A stretch of 64,000 nucleotides of DNA from Gemmatimonadota bacterium (GTDB taxonomy: Bacteria > Gemmatimonadota > Gemmatimonadetes > Gemmatimonadales > Gemmatimonadaceae), in assembly GCA_031127075.1 (NCBI GenBank), contig JARIFA010000007.1:1-64000 (forward strand), read 5' to 3'. The translations under genes and the position numbers were made by a program. Positions 39,962-49,138 of the stretch are shown one piece after another; positions within the stretch are counted from its first letter, which is position 1, and every line of letters starts with the position of its first letter. The notes beneath the pieces are model-generated. The model was not told the origin of the DNA. It was given only the letters and a program-made list of their open reading frames with translations, and made no database searches.

Positions 39962-42900
39962 TTACATCACCACCTTCGGCCGCGGCGTCCTCGTGATCAG
40001 CCCCGGCACGCCGGCGCGCTCCAGCAGCTGATTGAACGCCTGCACCTCCGTCGTCTCGAAGGTCGTGACGCGCGCCCTGAGCGCCGCCCACTCCCGCTCG
40101 AGCTCCGCCAACCGCTCGCGCACCGGCTGCGTCACGCCGGGGTGCCCCTCGAGCTGGCCGAGGAGGAAGCCGAACTGGCCGTTGATCCCGTTCGCGTAGT
40201 TGATGATGTCCTGGCCGTTCGCCGCCTTCGTGGTCATCGCCGGGTCGAGCGTATCGGCCTTCGCCGTCAGCTGACGCCCGGCGATCCCGATCGAGTCGGC
40301 CATCGGCACGTCACGCGTGCGCGAGACGATCCCCGTGACCTGCGTCTTCACGTCGCGCACGCGGAGCACCGCGTCGTGGATCTCCCCGATCCGCGCGACG
40401 AGCGCGTTCGCAAGGCTGTCGCGCTCGGCGATGATCGCCGTCGGGATCGGTTCGAGCCGCGGGTCCGCCGTCACGTCGAACGCCTGCGACTGTGTGACGC
40501 CGCCGACCGTGAGCCGCACCGTGTAGCGCCCCGGCACCACCTTCGCGCCGCCGCCGGCCGGCGCGCCGAAGAGGAGCACCCCCTGCAACGACGTCGGCGC
40601 ATCGCGGCGGAGGTCCCAGGTGAAGGTGTTGAGCCCCGCCTTCGGGGCGAGGCGCGCCGGTCCCGTCCCCTTGGTCGAGTAGGTGCGTAGCACCGCGCCG
40701 CGCGCATCGAGGAAGGCGAGGGTCACGGCGGTGGTCGAATCGGGTGCGGTCGCGAGGCGATAGTGCACCGTCGCGCCGGATGCCGGGTTCCGCCCCACGC
40801 TTCCCGCGCCGCCGCCCCCCCACCCGCCGCCGAAGTCGGCGAGCGTCGTGGCGCGCGGCGTGAAGAGATGCGCCGGCGCCTTGGCGATCTCCGGCGTCAT
40901 CTGCCGGAGCGGCGAGAGGTCGTCGAGGATCCAGAACGACCGCCCTTCGGTGGAGGCGATGAGATCGCCGTGCCGCACCTCGAGGTCGGTCACCGGGGTC
41001 ACCGGCATCCCCACGAGCGGCTGCCAGCGCGCCCCGTCGTCGACGGAGAACCATGCGCCCGTCTCCGTGCCCGCGTAGAGCAGCCCGCGCCGCGTCGGAT
41101 CCTCGCGCACCACGCGCACCGGCTCGCCGGCGCGCAGCCCGGTCACGCGGAGCGTCCACGTCTTGCCGTAGTCGGTCGACTTGTAGAGGAGCGGGGTGGG
41201 GTCTCCCACACGGTCGCGCCGGAAGGCGATCCACACCGTCGCCGGATCGAACGGCGACACCTCAATCTCGTTTACGAGCCCATCGCCCGCGTCGGGCGGG
41301 GTGATGTTGGTCCAGGTCGCGCCGCCGTCGCGCGTGAGCTGCACGAGCCCGTCGTCGGTCCCCACATAGAGGGTCCGCGCGTCGTGCATCGACTCGTGGA
41401 TCACGACGATCGTGCCGTAGACCTCGCCGCCGGCCCCTTCGTTGGTGATCGGCCCGCCCCCCCACCCCTGCCGCGCCGGGTCGTCGCGGGTGAGGTCCTT
41501 CCCGCCGGCGAGCGGCGCCCAGGTGGTCCCGCGGTCGGAGGTGCGGAAGAGGACGTTCCCGCCGTGGTAGATCACGTTCGCGTCGTGCTGCGAGACGAGG
41601 ATCGGCGCCGTCCAGTTGAAGCGATAGCGCGTCGAGTCGGTGCGCTCGGTGAGGTTCATCTCGGGCCACGGCATGATCGCCCGCGACGTCCAGGTGCGCT
41701 GGTCGAGCTCGTCGATGATCCCCTGATAGCAGCCGCCGTAGACGAAGCGCGAGTCCCGCGCGCTCACGCCGATGTTCGCGCTCTCGCAGCCGGCGCCGTC
41801 CCACCAGTCACGGACGGAGACGCTCCCCGCGACGCCGCGGCTGCGGATCACCACCGAGGAGTTGTCCTGCTGGCCGCTGTAGAGCTTGTACGGGACGTCG
41901 TCGTCGACGGTCACGTGGTAGAACTGCGCCGTCGGCTGGTTGTCCTGCGCGCTCCAGCTGCGGCCACCGTCGAGGGAGATCGAGGCGCCACCGTCGTTCG
42001 CGTTGATCAGGTGGCTCGGGTTCGTCGGATTGATCCAGAGCTGGTGGTTGTCGCCGTGCGTCGCGTTGACGGTCGTGAACGTCGCGCCGCCGTCGATCGA
42101 GCGCATCACCGGCGCGTTCATCACCCACACCACGTCCGCGTTCTGCGGGTCGGCCGTGACGTTCATGTAGTACCACGACCGGGTCTGGATCAGTCGGTCG
42201 CCGGACATCTTCCGCCAGCTCTTCCCGGCGTCGTCCGAGCGATAGAGCCCACCGTTCGGCTCGGCCTCGACGATCGCGTACACGCGGTCCGGGTTCGCCG
42301 GCGAGACGGCCACGCCGATCTTCCCCATCAGCGCGGGGAGCCCCTGGGTCAGGCGCGTCCAGGTGCTGCCGCCGTCGGTCGACTTCCAGATCCCGCTCCC
42401 CGCGCCGCCGCTGCGCACGAACCAGGGTGTCCGCTGATGGTCCCAGAACGCGGCGTAGAGGATCCGCGGGTTGCTCGGATCCATCGAGAGATCGCTCGCG
42501 CCGCTCGTCGCATTCGCGCCGGCGAGTACCAACGTCCACGTCGCGCCGCCATCGATGGTGCGATAGATCCCGCGCTCCGGCGTCCCCTTCCAGCGATCGC
42601 CCTGCACGGCCACGTACACCACGTCGGGATCCGATGGGTGGATGCGCACCGCCGAGATCTGCCGCGTGGCCGCGAGGCCGACATGCACCCAGGTGCGTCC
42701 CTGGTCGGTCGACTTGTAGACGCCGTCGCCGTACGTCGACGACTGCCCACGGATCGCGTGCTCGCCGGTCCCTACGTAGAGCACGTTCGCGTCCGACGGC
42801 GCCACGGCGATCGCGCCGATGGAACTCGTCTTGAACTGGCCGTCGGAGATGTTCCTCCAGTTGATCCCGGCGTCATCGGTGCGCCAGAGCCCGCCGCCGG

Positions 42901-43108
42901 TGTAGCCGGCGAAGTACGTCAGCGGCTTGGCGGGGATGCCGGCCACCGCGTTCGCCCGCCCGCCGCGTGAGGGGCCGATGTTGCGCCACGCGAGCTTCGC
43001 CACCTCTGCGTACGTGGAGTCGGGGCGAGGGGCCGCCGCGGCGCCGCGCGACTGCGCCGAGGCGATGGCCGGACCGAGCAGAAGGAGGGCAGGGAGGAGA
43101 CGACGCAT
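39962..43108 (-). CDS. Exported BNR/VPS10-like beta-propeller repeat protein
   Basis: The 1048-residue protein has a signal peptide (LLPALLLLGPAIASAQ). It begins with the family segment AWRNIGPSRGGRANAVAGIP. Many BNR/sortilin-type repeats follow, shown by recurring S/T-x-D-x-G-x-T-W boxes (KSTDQGRTWVHV, RTIDGGATWTLV, KSTDGGSTWTRL, YKSTDYGKTWTL). The last 350 residues match the truncated protein at the start of the window, with GRSFWILDDLSPLRQ and a Fn3-like and helical tail. Such proteins are annotated as glycosyl hydrolases or sortilin-like, but sialidase residues are not obvious. The ATG at 43108 fits the signal peptide. Confidence 0.85.
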   Translation of the reverse strand: MRRLLPALLLLGPAIASAQSRGAAAAPRPDSTYAEVAKLAWRNIGPSRGGRANAVAGIPAKPLTYFAGYTGGGLWRTDDAGINWRNISDGQFKTSSIGAIAVAPSDANVLYVGTGEHAIRGQSSTYGDGVYKSTDQGRTWVHVGLAATRQISAVRIHPSDPDVVYVAVQGDRWKGTPERGIYRTIDGGATWTLVLAGANATSGASDLSMDPSNPRILYAAFWDHQRTPWFVRSGGAGSGIWKSTDGGSTWTRLTQGLPALMGKIGVAVSPANPDRVYAIVEAEPNGGLYRSDDAGKSWRKMSGDRLIQTRSWYYMNVTADPQNADVVWVMNAPVMRSIDGGATFTTVNATHGDNHQLWINPTNPSHLINANDGGASISLDGGRSWSAQDNQPTAQFYHVTVDDDVPYKLYSGQQDNSSVVIRSRGVAGSVSVRDWWDGAGCESANIGVSARDSRFVYGGCYQGIIDELDQRTWTSRAIMPWPEMNLTERTDSTRYRFNWTAPILVSQHDANVIYHGGNVLFRTSDRGTTWAPLAGGKDLTRDDPARQGWGGGPITNEGAGGEVYGTIVVIHESMHDARTLYVGTDDGLVQLTRDGGATWTNITPPDAGDGLVNEIEVSPFDPATVWIAFRRDRVGDPTPLLYKSTDYGKTWTLRVTGLRAGEPVRVVREDPTRRGLLYAGTETGAWFSVDDGARWQPLVGMPVTPVTDLEVRHGDLIASTEGRSFWILDDLSPLRQMTPEIAKAPAHLFTPRATTLADFGGGWGGGGAGSVGRNPASGATVHYRLATAPDSTTAVTLAFLDARGAVLRTYSTKGTGPARLAPKAGLNTFTWDLRRDAPTSLQGVLLFGAPAGGGAKVVPGRYTVRLTVGGVTQSQAFDVTADPRLEPIPTAIIAERDSLANALVARIGEIHDAVLRVRDVKTQVTGIVSRTRDVPMADSIGIAGRQLTAKADTLDPAMTTKAANGQDIINYANGINGQFGFLLGQLEGHPGVTQPVRERLAELEREWAALRARVTTFETTEVQAFNQLLERAGVPGLITRTPRPKVVM

Positions 43109-43182
43109 GGACGAACCCGGCGGTGGGGGGTGGTGGGAATCGGAAACGCGCTCCAACATATCGCCGAATCCGCACCCCCACG

Positions 43183-44820
43183 ATGATGAGACGCCTCCTA
43201 CCCGCCGTCCTCCTGCTCCTCGCCTGCGCCACCACCCTCCTCGAGGGGCAGGGCGCCACGTCGCGTCCGGCACGTTCGGCCCGGGCCGCGTCGCCGGCGC
43301 CGGCCACCACGCCGGCCATGCCGCCCAAGCCGACCCTGGTCGTCTTTCTGACCGTCGACCAGCTCGGGAGCGATTATCTGGCGCGCTTCGGCGGGAACCT
43401 CACCGGCGGCCTCAGACGGCTCCGTGATGAGGGCGCGACCTGGCTGTATGGCGTACATGATCACGCCATCACAGAAACAGCACCAGGACATGCAGCGACT
43501 ATGTCGGGCCGATTCCCGGTCCACACCGGGATCGCCAGCAACTCCCAGGGGGTCAACACCCGCGAAGCCCCCCTCATCGATTCCGACGACACCGGCGCCT
43601 CGCCCTTCCGGTTCCGCGGCACCGTCCTCCTCGACTGGATGCTCGCGGCGAACCCCGCCACCCGCTCCCTCTCCGTCTCCCGGAAGGACCGCGGCGCGAT
43701 CCTCCCCGTCGGCACCGTGAAGACCCACGTCTATTGGTTCGCCGCCAACGGACGCTTCACCACCTCGCGCTACTACCGCGACACCCTCCCCACCTGGGTC
43801 GCCCGCTTCAACGCCCGCAACATCCCGGCCCGCTACGCGGGCCAGGAGTGGACGCCGCTCCTCCCCGCCGACCGCTACGCCGAGCCGGATTCCATCAGCT
43901 TCGAAGCCGACGGCGACTACACCTTCCCGCATCGCCTCACCCGCGACTCCGTCCGCGCCGGCCGCGACATCCGCGACTGGCCCTGGATGGACTCCCTCAC
44001 TCTCGCCTTCGCCCTCGAGGGCACCCGCGCCCTCGCCCTCGGCGCCGACGCGAATCGCACCGACCTCCTCGCGATCTCCCTCTCCACCACCGACGCCATC
44101 GGCCACCGCTACGGCCCCGACTCCAAGGAGATCCACGACCAGGTCCTGCGCCTCGATCGCTATCTCGGGCAGTTCCTCGATTCGCTCATCGCCATCCGCG
44201 GTCGCGACCGCGTGATCGTCGCCCTCACCGCCGACCACGGTGTGCAGCCGATCCCCGAGCTCCGCTCGGCGTGGTATCCGAATCACGACGCGCAGCGCGT
44301 CGATCCGGCCCCGGCGTGGCGCGCCGTCCGCGCCGCGCTCCGCCGCGCCGGCGTCGACTCCACTGCCGTCGACAGCGACGACGGGTTCCGGGTCGTCGAC
44401 GCCGACGCCTTCCGCCGTGCGAACGTCGATCCCGACGCGATCGCGCGCGTCTGGGTGCAGGAGCTTCGGCAGATGAACGGCGTCGCGCACGCCGACCTCC
44501 TCACCGATCTCGCCCGCGCCGACACCACGACGAACGTCCTCGCGCGCCGGTGGCTCCATCAGTTCGCCCCCGACGGGCCCATCCGCGCCGTCGTCTCGCT
44601 CGAGCCCTTCGCCTACTGGAAGTCGACCACCTACGCCACGCACGGCTCCCCGAACGAGCCCGACGCGCGCGTCCCCGTCCTCTTCTGGGGCGCCGGTATC
44701 GCCGCGGGGCATCGAGCCGGCGAGGCGCGCGTCGTCGATATGGCGCCGACCCTCGCCCAGCGGCTTGGCATCCGGCCCCTCGAACGCCTCGACGGCGTCC
44801 CCCTCACCTTGCATCCCTGA
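43183..44820 (+). CDS. Exported alkaline phosphatase-superfamily phosphatase (PafA-like)
   Basis: The 545-residue product has a signal segment (LLPAVLLLLACATTLLEG). The catalytic core shows VVFLTVDQLGSDY, the nucleophile region ETAPGHAATMSG with the Thr, SLSTTDAIGHRYGPDS, LTADHGVQPIPE and THGSPNEPDARVPVLFWG, which supply the two-metal ligands of the superfamily. The Thr nucleophile and this order resemble phosphate-irrepressible PafA monoesterases. Phosphodiesterase activity is also possible. It starts divergently from the BNR gene across 74 bp. The next gene follows after 11 nt, so they are probably co-transcribed. Confidence 0.86.
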   Translation: MMRRLLPAVLLLLACATTLLEGQGATSRPARSARAASPAPATTPAMPPKPTLVVFLTVDQLGSDYLARFGGNLTGGLRRLRDEGATWLYGVHDHAITETAPGHAATMSGRFPVHTGIASNSQGVNTREAPLIDSDDTGASPFRFRGTVLLDWMLAANPATRSLSVSRKDRGAILPVGTVKTHVYWFAANGRFTTSRYYRDTLPTWVARFNARNIPARYAGQEWTPLLPADRYAEPDSISFEADGDYTFPHRLTRDSVRAGRDIRDWPWMDSLTLAFALEGTRALALGADANRTDLLAISLSTTDAIGHRYGPDSKEIHDQVLRLDRYLGQFLDSLIAIRGRDRVIVALTADHGVQPIPELRSAWYPNHDAQRVDPAPAWRAVRAALRRAGVDSTAVDSDDGFRVVDADAFRRANVDPDAIARVWVQELRQMNGVAHADLLTDLARADTTTNVLARRWLHQFAPDGPIRAVVSLEPFAYWKSTTYATHGSPNEPDARVPVLFWGAGIAAGHRAGEARVVDMAPTLAQRLGIRPLERLDGVPLTLHP

Positions 44821-44831
44821 CCCCTCCTCCG

Positions 44832-45746
44832 ATGGCGAAGGCGCCCGCACCCCTCGAACAGCGCACGCTCGGTCGCACCGGCGGCGCGATGACCATCCTC
44901 GGCCTCGGCACCCGCCGCCTCGCCACGGCCGGCCAGCAGGCCACCATCCGCGTCGTTCGTGAGGCGATCGATGCGGGCGTCAACGTCCTCGAAGTCGCCC
45001 CCGCCTTCGCCGACGGACGCGCGGAGCGATGGATAGGCCTCGCCCTCCGCGATGGGTATCGCGAGCGCGTGCAACTCATCTGGCAGTGCGGCGCCTATCT
45101 CCGCGACTACAAGACCTCGATGGCGCAGTTCGAGGCGACGCTCCGCCACCTGCGTACCGACCATCTCGATATGTGGTCGTTCCACGAGGTCATCTACGAC
45201 AACGATCCCGACTGGATCTACGAGCACGGGGGCCTCGACGCCGCGCAGGAGGCCCGCGACCAGCGGCGCGTGCGGTACATCGGCTTCCACGGCGAGAAGT
45301 CACCGCACATCGCGCTCAAGCTCCTCCAGCGCGGCTTCGCGTGGGACGCGGTGTTGATGCCCCTCAACCCCTTCGACGCGAGCTTCCGCTCCTTCGAGAA
45401 GCAGGTCCTCCCCGAGGTGATCCGCCGCGGCGGCGCCGTCATCGGCACTAAGGCCCTCGCCGGGGGCGCCATCCCCGCGGGGAAGGTGGTGAAGGTCGAC
45501 GACGCCTTCCGCTACGTCTGGTCCCTCCCCGTCTCCAGCGTCCTCGTCGGGTGCGATTCGAGCCCAATCCTCAAGAAGACCCTCAAGACCGCCGCCGATT
45601 TCCAGCTCTTCCACGCCGGCGAGATGGACGCGATGCGCCAGAAGGCGCGCGCCACCGCCGGCGACGGCCGCTGCGAACGCTACAAGACCACGCAGGAGTT
45701 CGACGGCGCGGGCGGACTCGCCGCGCACGGCTTCACCACGAAGTGA
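44832..45746 (+). CDS. Aldo/keto reductase-fold protein lacking catalytic residues
   Basis: This 304-residue TIM-barrel protein has recognisable AKR order: RTLGRTGGAMTILGLGT at the N-terminus, an aligned NVLEVAPAFADGRAERWIG segment, MWSFHEV with the conserved His118, and GGAVIGTKALAGG with SSVLVGCDS near the nucleotide site. By eye the catalytic Asp aligns with Glu54, the Tyr with Phe59 and the Lys with Gln85, so three of the four tetrad residues appear to be substituted. It may bind NADPH without normal reductase chemistry. It starts 11 nt after the phosphatase gene. Confidence 0.78.
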   Translation: MAKAPAPLEQRTLGRTGGAMTILGLGTRRLATAGQQATIRVVREAIDAGVNVLEVAPAFADGRAERWIGLALRDGYRERVQLIWQCGAYLRDYKTSMAQFEATLRHLRTDHLDMWSFHEVIYDNDPDWIYEHGGLDAAQEARDQRRVRYIGFHGEKSPHIALKLLQRGFAWDAVLMPLNPFDASFRSFEKQVLPEVIRRGGAVIGTKALAGGAIPAGKVVKVDDAFRYVWSLPVSSVLVGCDSSPILKKTLKTAADFQLFHAGEMDAMRQKARATAGDGRCERYKTTQEFDGAGGLAAHGFTTK

Positions 45747-45831
45747 CATCGCTGATCGGCCCACCGTATCGCTCCCGCATCGATCTGACGTCGCCGACCG
45801 GCGCGCTGAATCGCTCCCACACCGTGACCCT

Positions 45832-47937
45832 GTGACCCTCCGACTCCGTCGTTCCCTCGCGCTCCTCGTCGCCTGCGCGCTTCCCCTCGGCGCGCAGACC
45901 CTTGGTGGCTACACCCCCGCCCGTGCCGCGGCGCAGCGCAGCGCCGAGCAGGCCGCGATCCGCCGCCCCGACACGGCGCGCGTGGGCGTCACCGCCCGCG
46001 CCCTCGCCGACCGACCGCACATCGCCGGCACCGCCGCGCAGGCACGCACCCGCGACCTCGTCATCGACGCGATGAAGGCCGCCGGCCTCGAGACCGAGGT
46101 GCGTGAGTACAAGGTCTGGCTCCCGCACACCGTCGAGTACGGCGTCTGGCGCGTCTCGCCCGATCCGAAGCGGCTCGAACTGCGTGAAGGCGAGCTCCCC
46201 GAGGATCCCACCACCCTCGCGCATCCCGAGTATCCCACCGTCAACGGCTACTCCGGCACCGGCGATGTCACCGGCGAGGTCGTCTACGTCAACTACGGCC
46301 TCGTCGAGGACTACGCCATCCTCGACTCCCTCGGCGTCTCGGTGAGGGGGAAGGTCGCCATCGCGCGCTACGGACGGAGCTTCCGCGGCATCAAGGCGCG
46401 CGAGGCCGAGCGGCACGGCGCCGTCGCGCTCCTGATGTACAGCGATCCCGCCGACGACGGCTACGTGCAGGGCGACGTCTATCCCGAGGGACCCTTCCGC
46501 AACGATCGTGGCGTGCAGCGCGGCAGCGTGATGAACGGCGCCGGCGATCCGAGCACGCCGGGGTATCCCTCGCGGGCGAACGCGCCGCGCATCCCGCTCG
46601 ACTCGATGCCCGTCCCGCGCATCCCCGTGCTTCCGCTCTCGTACGGCAACGCCGTCGAGCTCCTGAAGGACGTGCGCGGCACCGACGTCCCGCGCGGGTG
46701 GCAGGGGGGCCTCGCCTTCCGCTATCACGTCGGCCCCGGCCCCGTGCAGGCGCGCGTGCAGGTCTTCAGCGACTCCGCGACCGCCGCCTACAAGTCGATC
46801 TGGAACACCTTCGGCATCGTGCGCGGCACCGAGTTCCCCGACGAGATCGTCGTCATCGGCGCGCACCGCGATGCCTGGAGCCCCGGCGCCGTCGACAACG
46901 TCTCCGGCACCGCGAGCGTCGTCGAGGCCGCGCGCGCGGTGGCCGAGCAGATGAAGACCGGCTGGCGCCCGCGCCGCACGCTGATGTTCGCCACCTGGGA
47001 CGCGGAGGAGTGGGGGCTCGTCGGCTCCACGGAGTACGTGGAAGACGATTCGCTCCGTCTGATGCGCGGCGGCGTCGCCTACTTCAATCAGGACGTCAGC
47101 GCGAGCGGGCCGAGCTTCGGCGGCGGTGGCTCTCCCACGCTGCGCGGGATGCTCCGCGAGGTCGCGGGCACCATCCCCGACCCGAGCGGCGCGGGGAGCG
47201 TGTACGACGTCTGGCGCACGCGCGCCGGCGTTCGCGCGGGCGAGGAGCCCGCGATGGGCGATCCGGGTGGCGGCTCCGACTTCGCCGGCTTCTACAACCA
47301 CCTCGGCATCCCGCACGCGGATTGGGGCTTCGGCGGTGGGAACGGCATCTATCACTCGAACTACGACTCCTACACGTTCATGGAGCGGTTCGGGGATCCC
47401 GGGTATCGCTATCACACCGCCGCCGCACGCATCGGGACCGCGATGATGATGCGCATCGCGAACGCCGACATCCTTCCGTACGACTATGTGGAGTTCGCGC
47501 GCACGATGCGCCGCTATCTCCCGCCGATCGATGCGAACCTCCGGACGCGCGGGTGGGCGGGGTCGAGTGCGCCCCTCGCCGCCGCGATCGACCGCATGGA
47601 GGCCGCCGCGCAGGCGTTCAATGCCGCGCGCGATGCGGCCCTCGCCGCCAACCTCCCCGCCGCGCGCCAGCGCGCCACCAACCAGGCGCTGCTACAGGTG
47701 GAGCGCGCGATGACGCGCCCGCAGGGGCTCCGCACGCGTCCCTGGTATCGCAACCTCATCTATGTGGCCGACGTCGACAACGGATACAGCACGATGGTCT
47801 TCCCGTCGGTGAACGAGGCCATCCGCTACGGTGATGCGGGGCAGTTCGCGGAGGAACTGGGGGATCTGGTGGGGCGGTTCGATGCGGCGACGGGAGCGCT
47901 GCGCGCGGCGGAAAGGGCGCTCAAGGCTGGAAGCTGA
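45832..47937 (+). CDS. Exported M28B peptidase (glutamate carboxypeptidase II-like)
   Basis: The 701-residue product has a signal peptide (SLALLVACALPLGAQ). The architecture follows PSMA/NAALADase: a protease-associated domain (residues ~130-270, GKVAIARYGRSFRGIKA) inserted in a zinc peptidase domain, and a transferrin-receptor-like dimerisation domain at the end. Zinc ligands and the catalytic Glu are in IGAHRDAW, GAVDNVSGTA, WDAEEWGLVGS, and a late YHSNYDSY. It likely trims C-terminal acidic residues from peptides. The start is a GTG at 45832. Its stop codon lies within a 17-nt sequence that recurs at 50039-50055. Confidence 0.88.
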   Translation: MTLRLRRSLALLVACALPLGAQTLGGYTPARAAAQRSAEQAAIRRPDTARVGVTARALADRPHIAGTAAQARTRDLVIDAMKAAGLETEVREYKVWLPHTVEYGVWRVSPDPKRLELREGELPEDPTTLAHPEYPTVNGYSGTGDVTGEVVYVNYGLVEDYAILDSLGVSVRGKVAIARYGRSFRGIKAREAERHGAVALLMYSDPADDGYVQGDVYPEGPFRNDRGVQRGSVMNGAGDPSTPGYPSRANAPRIPLDSMPVPRIPVLPLSYGNAVELLKDVRGTDVPRGWQGGLAFRYHVGPGPVQARVQVFSDSATAAYKSIWNTFGIVRGTEFPDEIVVIGAHRDAWSPGAVDNVSGTASVVEAARAVAEQMKTGWRPRRTLMFATWDAEEWGLVGSTEYVEDDSLRLMRGGVAYFNQDVSASGPSFGGGGSPTLRGMLREVAGTIPDPSGAGSVYDVWRTRAGVRAGEEPAMGDPGGGSDFAGFYNHLGIPHADWGFGGGNGIYHSNYDSYTFMERFGDPGYRYHTAAARIGTAMMMRIANADILPYDYVEFARTMRRYLPPIDANLRTRGWAGSSAPLAAAIDRMEAAAQAFNAARDAALAANLPAARQRATNQALLQVERAMTRPQGLRTRPWYRNLIYVADVDNGYSTMVFPSVNEAIRYGDAGQFAEELGDLVGRFDAATGALRAAERALKAGS

Positions 47938-47941
47938 ACGC

Positions 47942-49138
47942 TCAGTACCTACTGACACTCCGATCCACCGTCACACTCCACCGGTCGATGCCGCCGGTGA
48001 GATTGATCACTCGGTCGAACCCCGCGCTCCGCAGGTATTCCGCCACCATCGCGCTCCGCATCCCGTGATGGCAGAGTACGACGATGTCGCGGTCGCGCGG
48101 GAGTTCGCCATGGCGGCGTGGCACCTCCGCCATCGGGATATGCGTGCTCCCGTCGAGCGCGGCGACCTCGACCTCCCATCCCTCGCGCACGTCGAGGACC
48201 ACGAGCGGGTCGCCCTTCGCGAGGCGCACCGACAGCGCCTCAGGGTCGATCGCACGCGGCATCTCCGTCGCTGAACCACCGGCGGTCGCCCCGCGCGCCG
48301 CGCCCGTCGCACCATTCGCGCCCGAAGTACCGTTCGCGCCCGAAGTACCGTTCGCGCTCGGCGCCCCGCAGAACGCTTCGTAATCCGCGAGCAGCTCCGT
48401 CTGTGCGCGCGTCGCGCACCAGGCGCACGCCGCGTTCCGCGCGATCGCGACCTCGTGCATCTGGGCGCCGAGCGCGTCCACGAGGAGCAGTCGCCCGACG
48501 AGCGGTGTACCGATGCCGAGGAGCAGCTTGATCGCTTCGGTCGCCTGCAACGCGCCGAGCGTCCCCGGGAGCACGCCGAGCACGCCGCCGGTGGCGCAGT
48601 CGGCGACGGTGCCGGGCGCGGGGGGCTCGGGGTGCACGCAGCGATAGCAGGGGCCGTCGGCGGTCGCGTAGACGCTGATCCGGCCCTCGAAGCGATGCAC
48701 GCTCGCCTGCACGAGCGGCTTCCCTTCGAGGACGCAGGCGTCGTTCAGCAGATAGCGCGTCGCGAAGGCATCGGTGCAATCGAGGACCACGTCGTAGTCC
48801 GCGACGATCCCGCGCGCGTTCGCGCGCGTGAGCGCCGTCTGCCACGTATCGATCCGCACCTCGGGGTTCAGCGCCTCGAGCCGCGCGCGCGCGGCCGCCG
48901 TCTTCGGCGTGCCGACGCTCGGCGTGTCGAAGAGCACCTGCCGCTGGAGGTTGTGCAGCGCGACGGTATCGTGGTCGACGAGCCCCAGCGTGCCGACCCC
49001 CGCGGCGGCGAGGTAGAGCGCGGCGGGGGATCCGAGTCCCCCCACGCCGACGACGAGGACGCGGGCGCGCCCGAGGGCGGCCTGCCCCTCCGGCCCCACC
49101 TGCGGCAGCACCAGATGCCGCGCGTAGCGGCTCGTCAT
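47942..49138 (-). CDS. moeB: MoeB/ThiF-type adenylyltransferase with C-terminal rhodanese domain
   Basis: The 398-residue E1-like enzyme activates the C-terminus of a ubiquitin-like sulfur carrier (MoaD or ThiS). The ATP-binding domain has VVGVGGLGSPAALYLAAAGVG, the Arg finger in NLQRQVLF, a DCTDAFATRYLLNDA region and two zinc CxxC pairs (CYRC and CAWC). A rhodanese domain starts near residue 295, with the sulfur-accepting Cys in VVLCHHGMRS. A hexapeptide-repeat linker (NGTSGA) joins the two. MoeB-rhodanese fusions can supply sulfur as well as activation. It overlaps the NrtR-like gene as ATGA. The carrier protein is not in the window. Confidence 0.88.
   Translation of the reverse strand: MTSRYARHLVLPQVGPEGQAALGRARVLVVGVGGLGSPAALYLAAAGVGTLGLVDHDTVALHNLQRQVLFDTPSVGTPKTAAARARLEALNPEVRIDTWQTALTRANARGIVADYDVVLDCTDAFATRYLLNDACVLEGKPLVQASVHRFEGRISVYATADGPCYRCVHPEPPAPGTVADCATGGVLGVLPGTLGALQATEAIKLLLGIGTPLVGRLLLVDALGAQMHEVAIARNAACAWCATRAQTELLADYEAFCGAPSANGTSGANGTSGANGATGAARGATAGGSATEMPRAIDPEALSVRLAKGDPLVVLDVREGWEVEVAALDGSTHIPMAEVPRRHGELPRDRDIVVLCHHGMRSAMVAEYLRSAGFDRVINLTGGIDRWSVTVDRSVSRY
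48315..48356. repeat. 18-bp tandem repeat encoding the MoeB linker
   Basis: TTCGCGCCCGAAGTACCG occurs twice in tandem (48315-48332 and 48333-48350) followed by a partial third copy. On the minus strand it encodes NGTSGA repeats between the adenylyltransferase and rhodanese domains. Confidence 0.75.

Noticed and set aside
48315-48356. 18-bp repeats as a regulatory or mobile element
   Set aside because: They lie in frame within moeB and encode a flexible NGTSGA linker.
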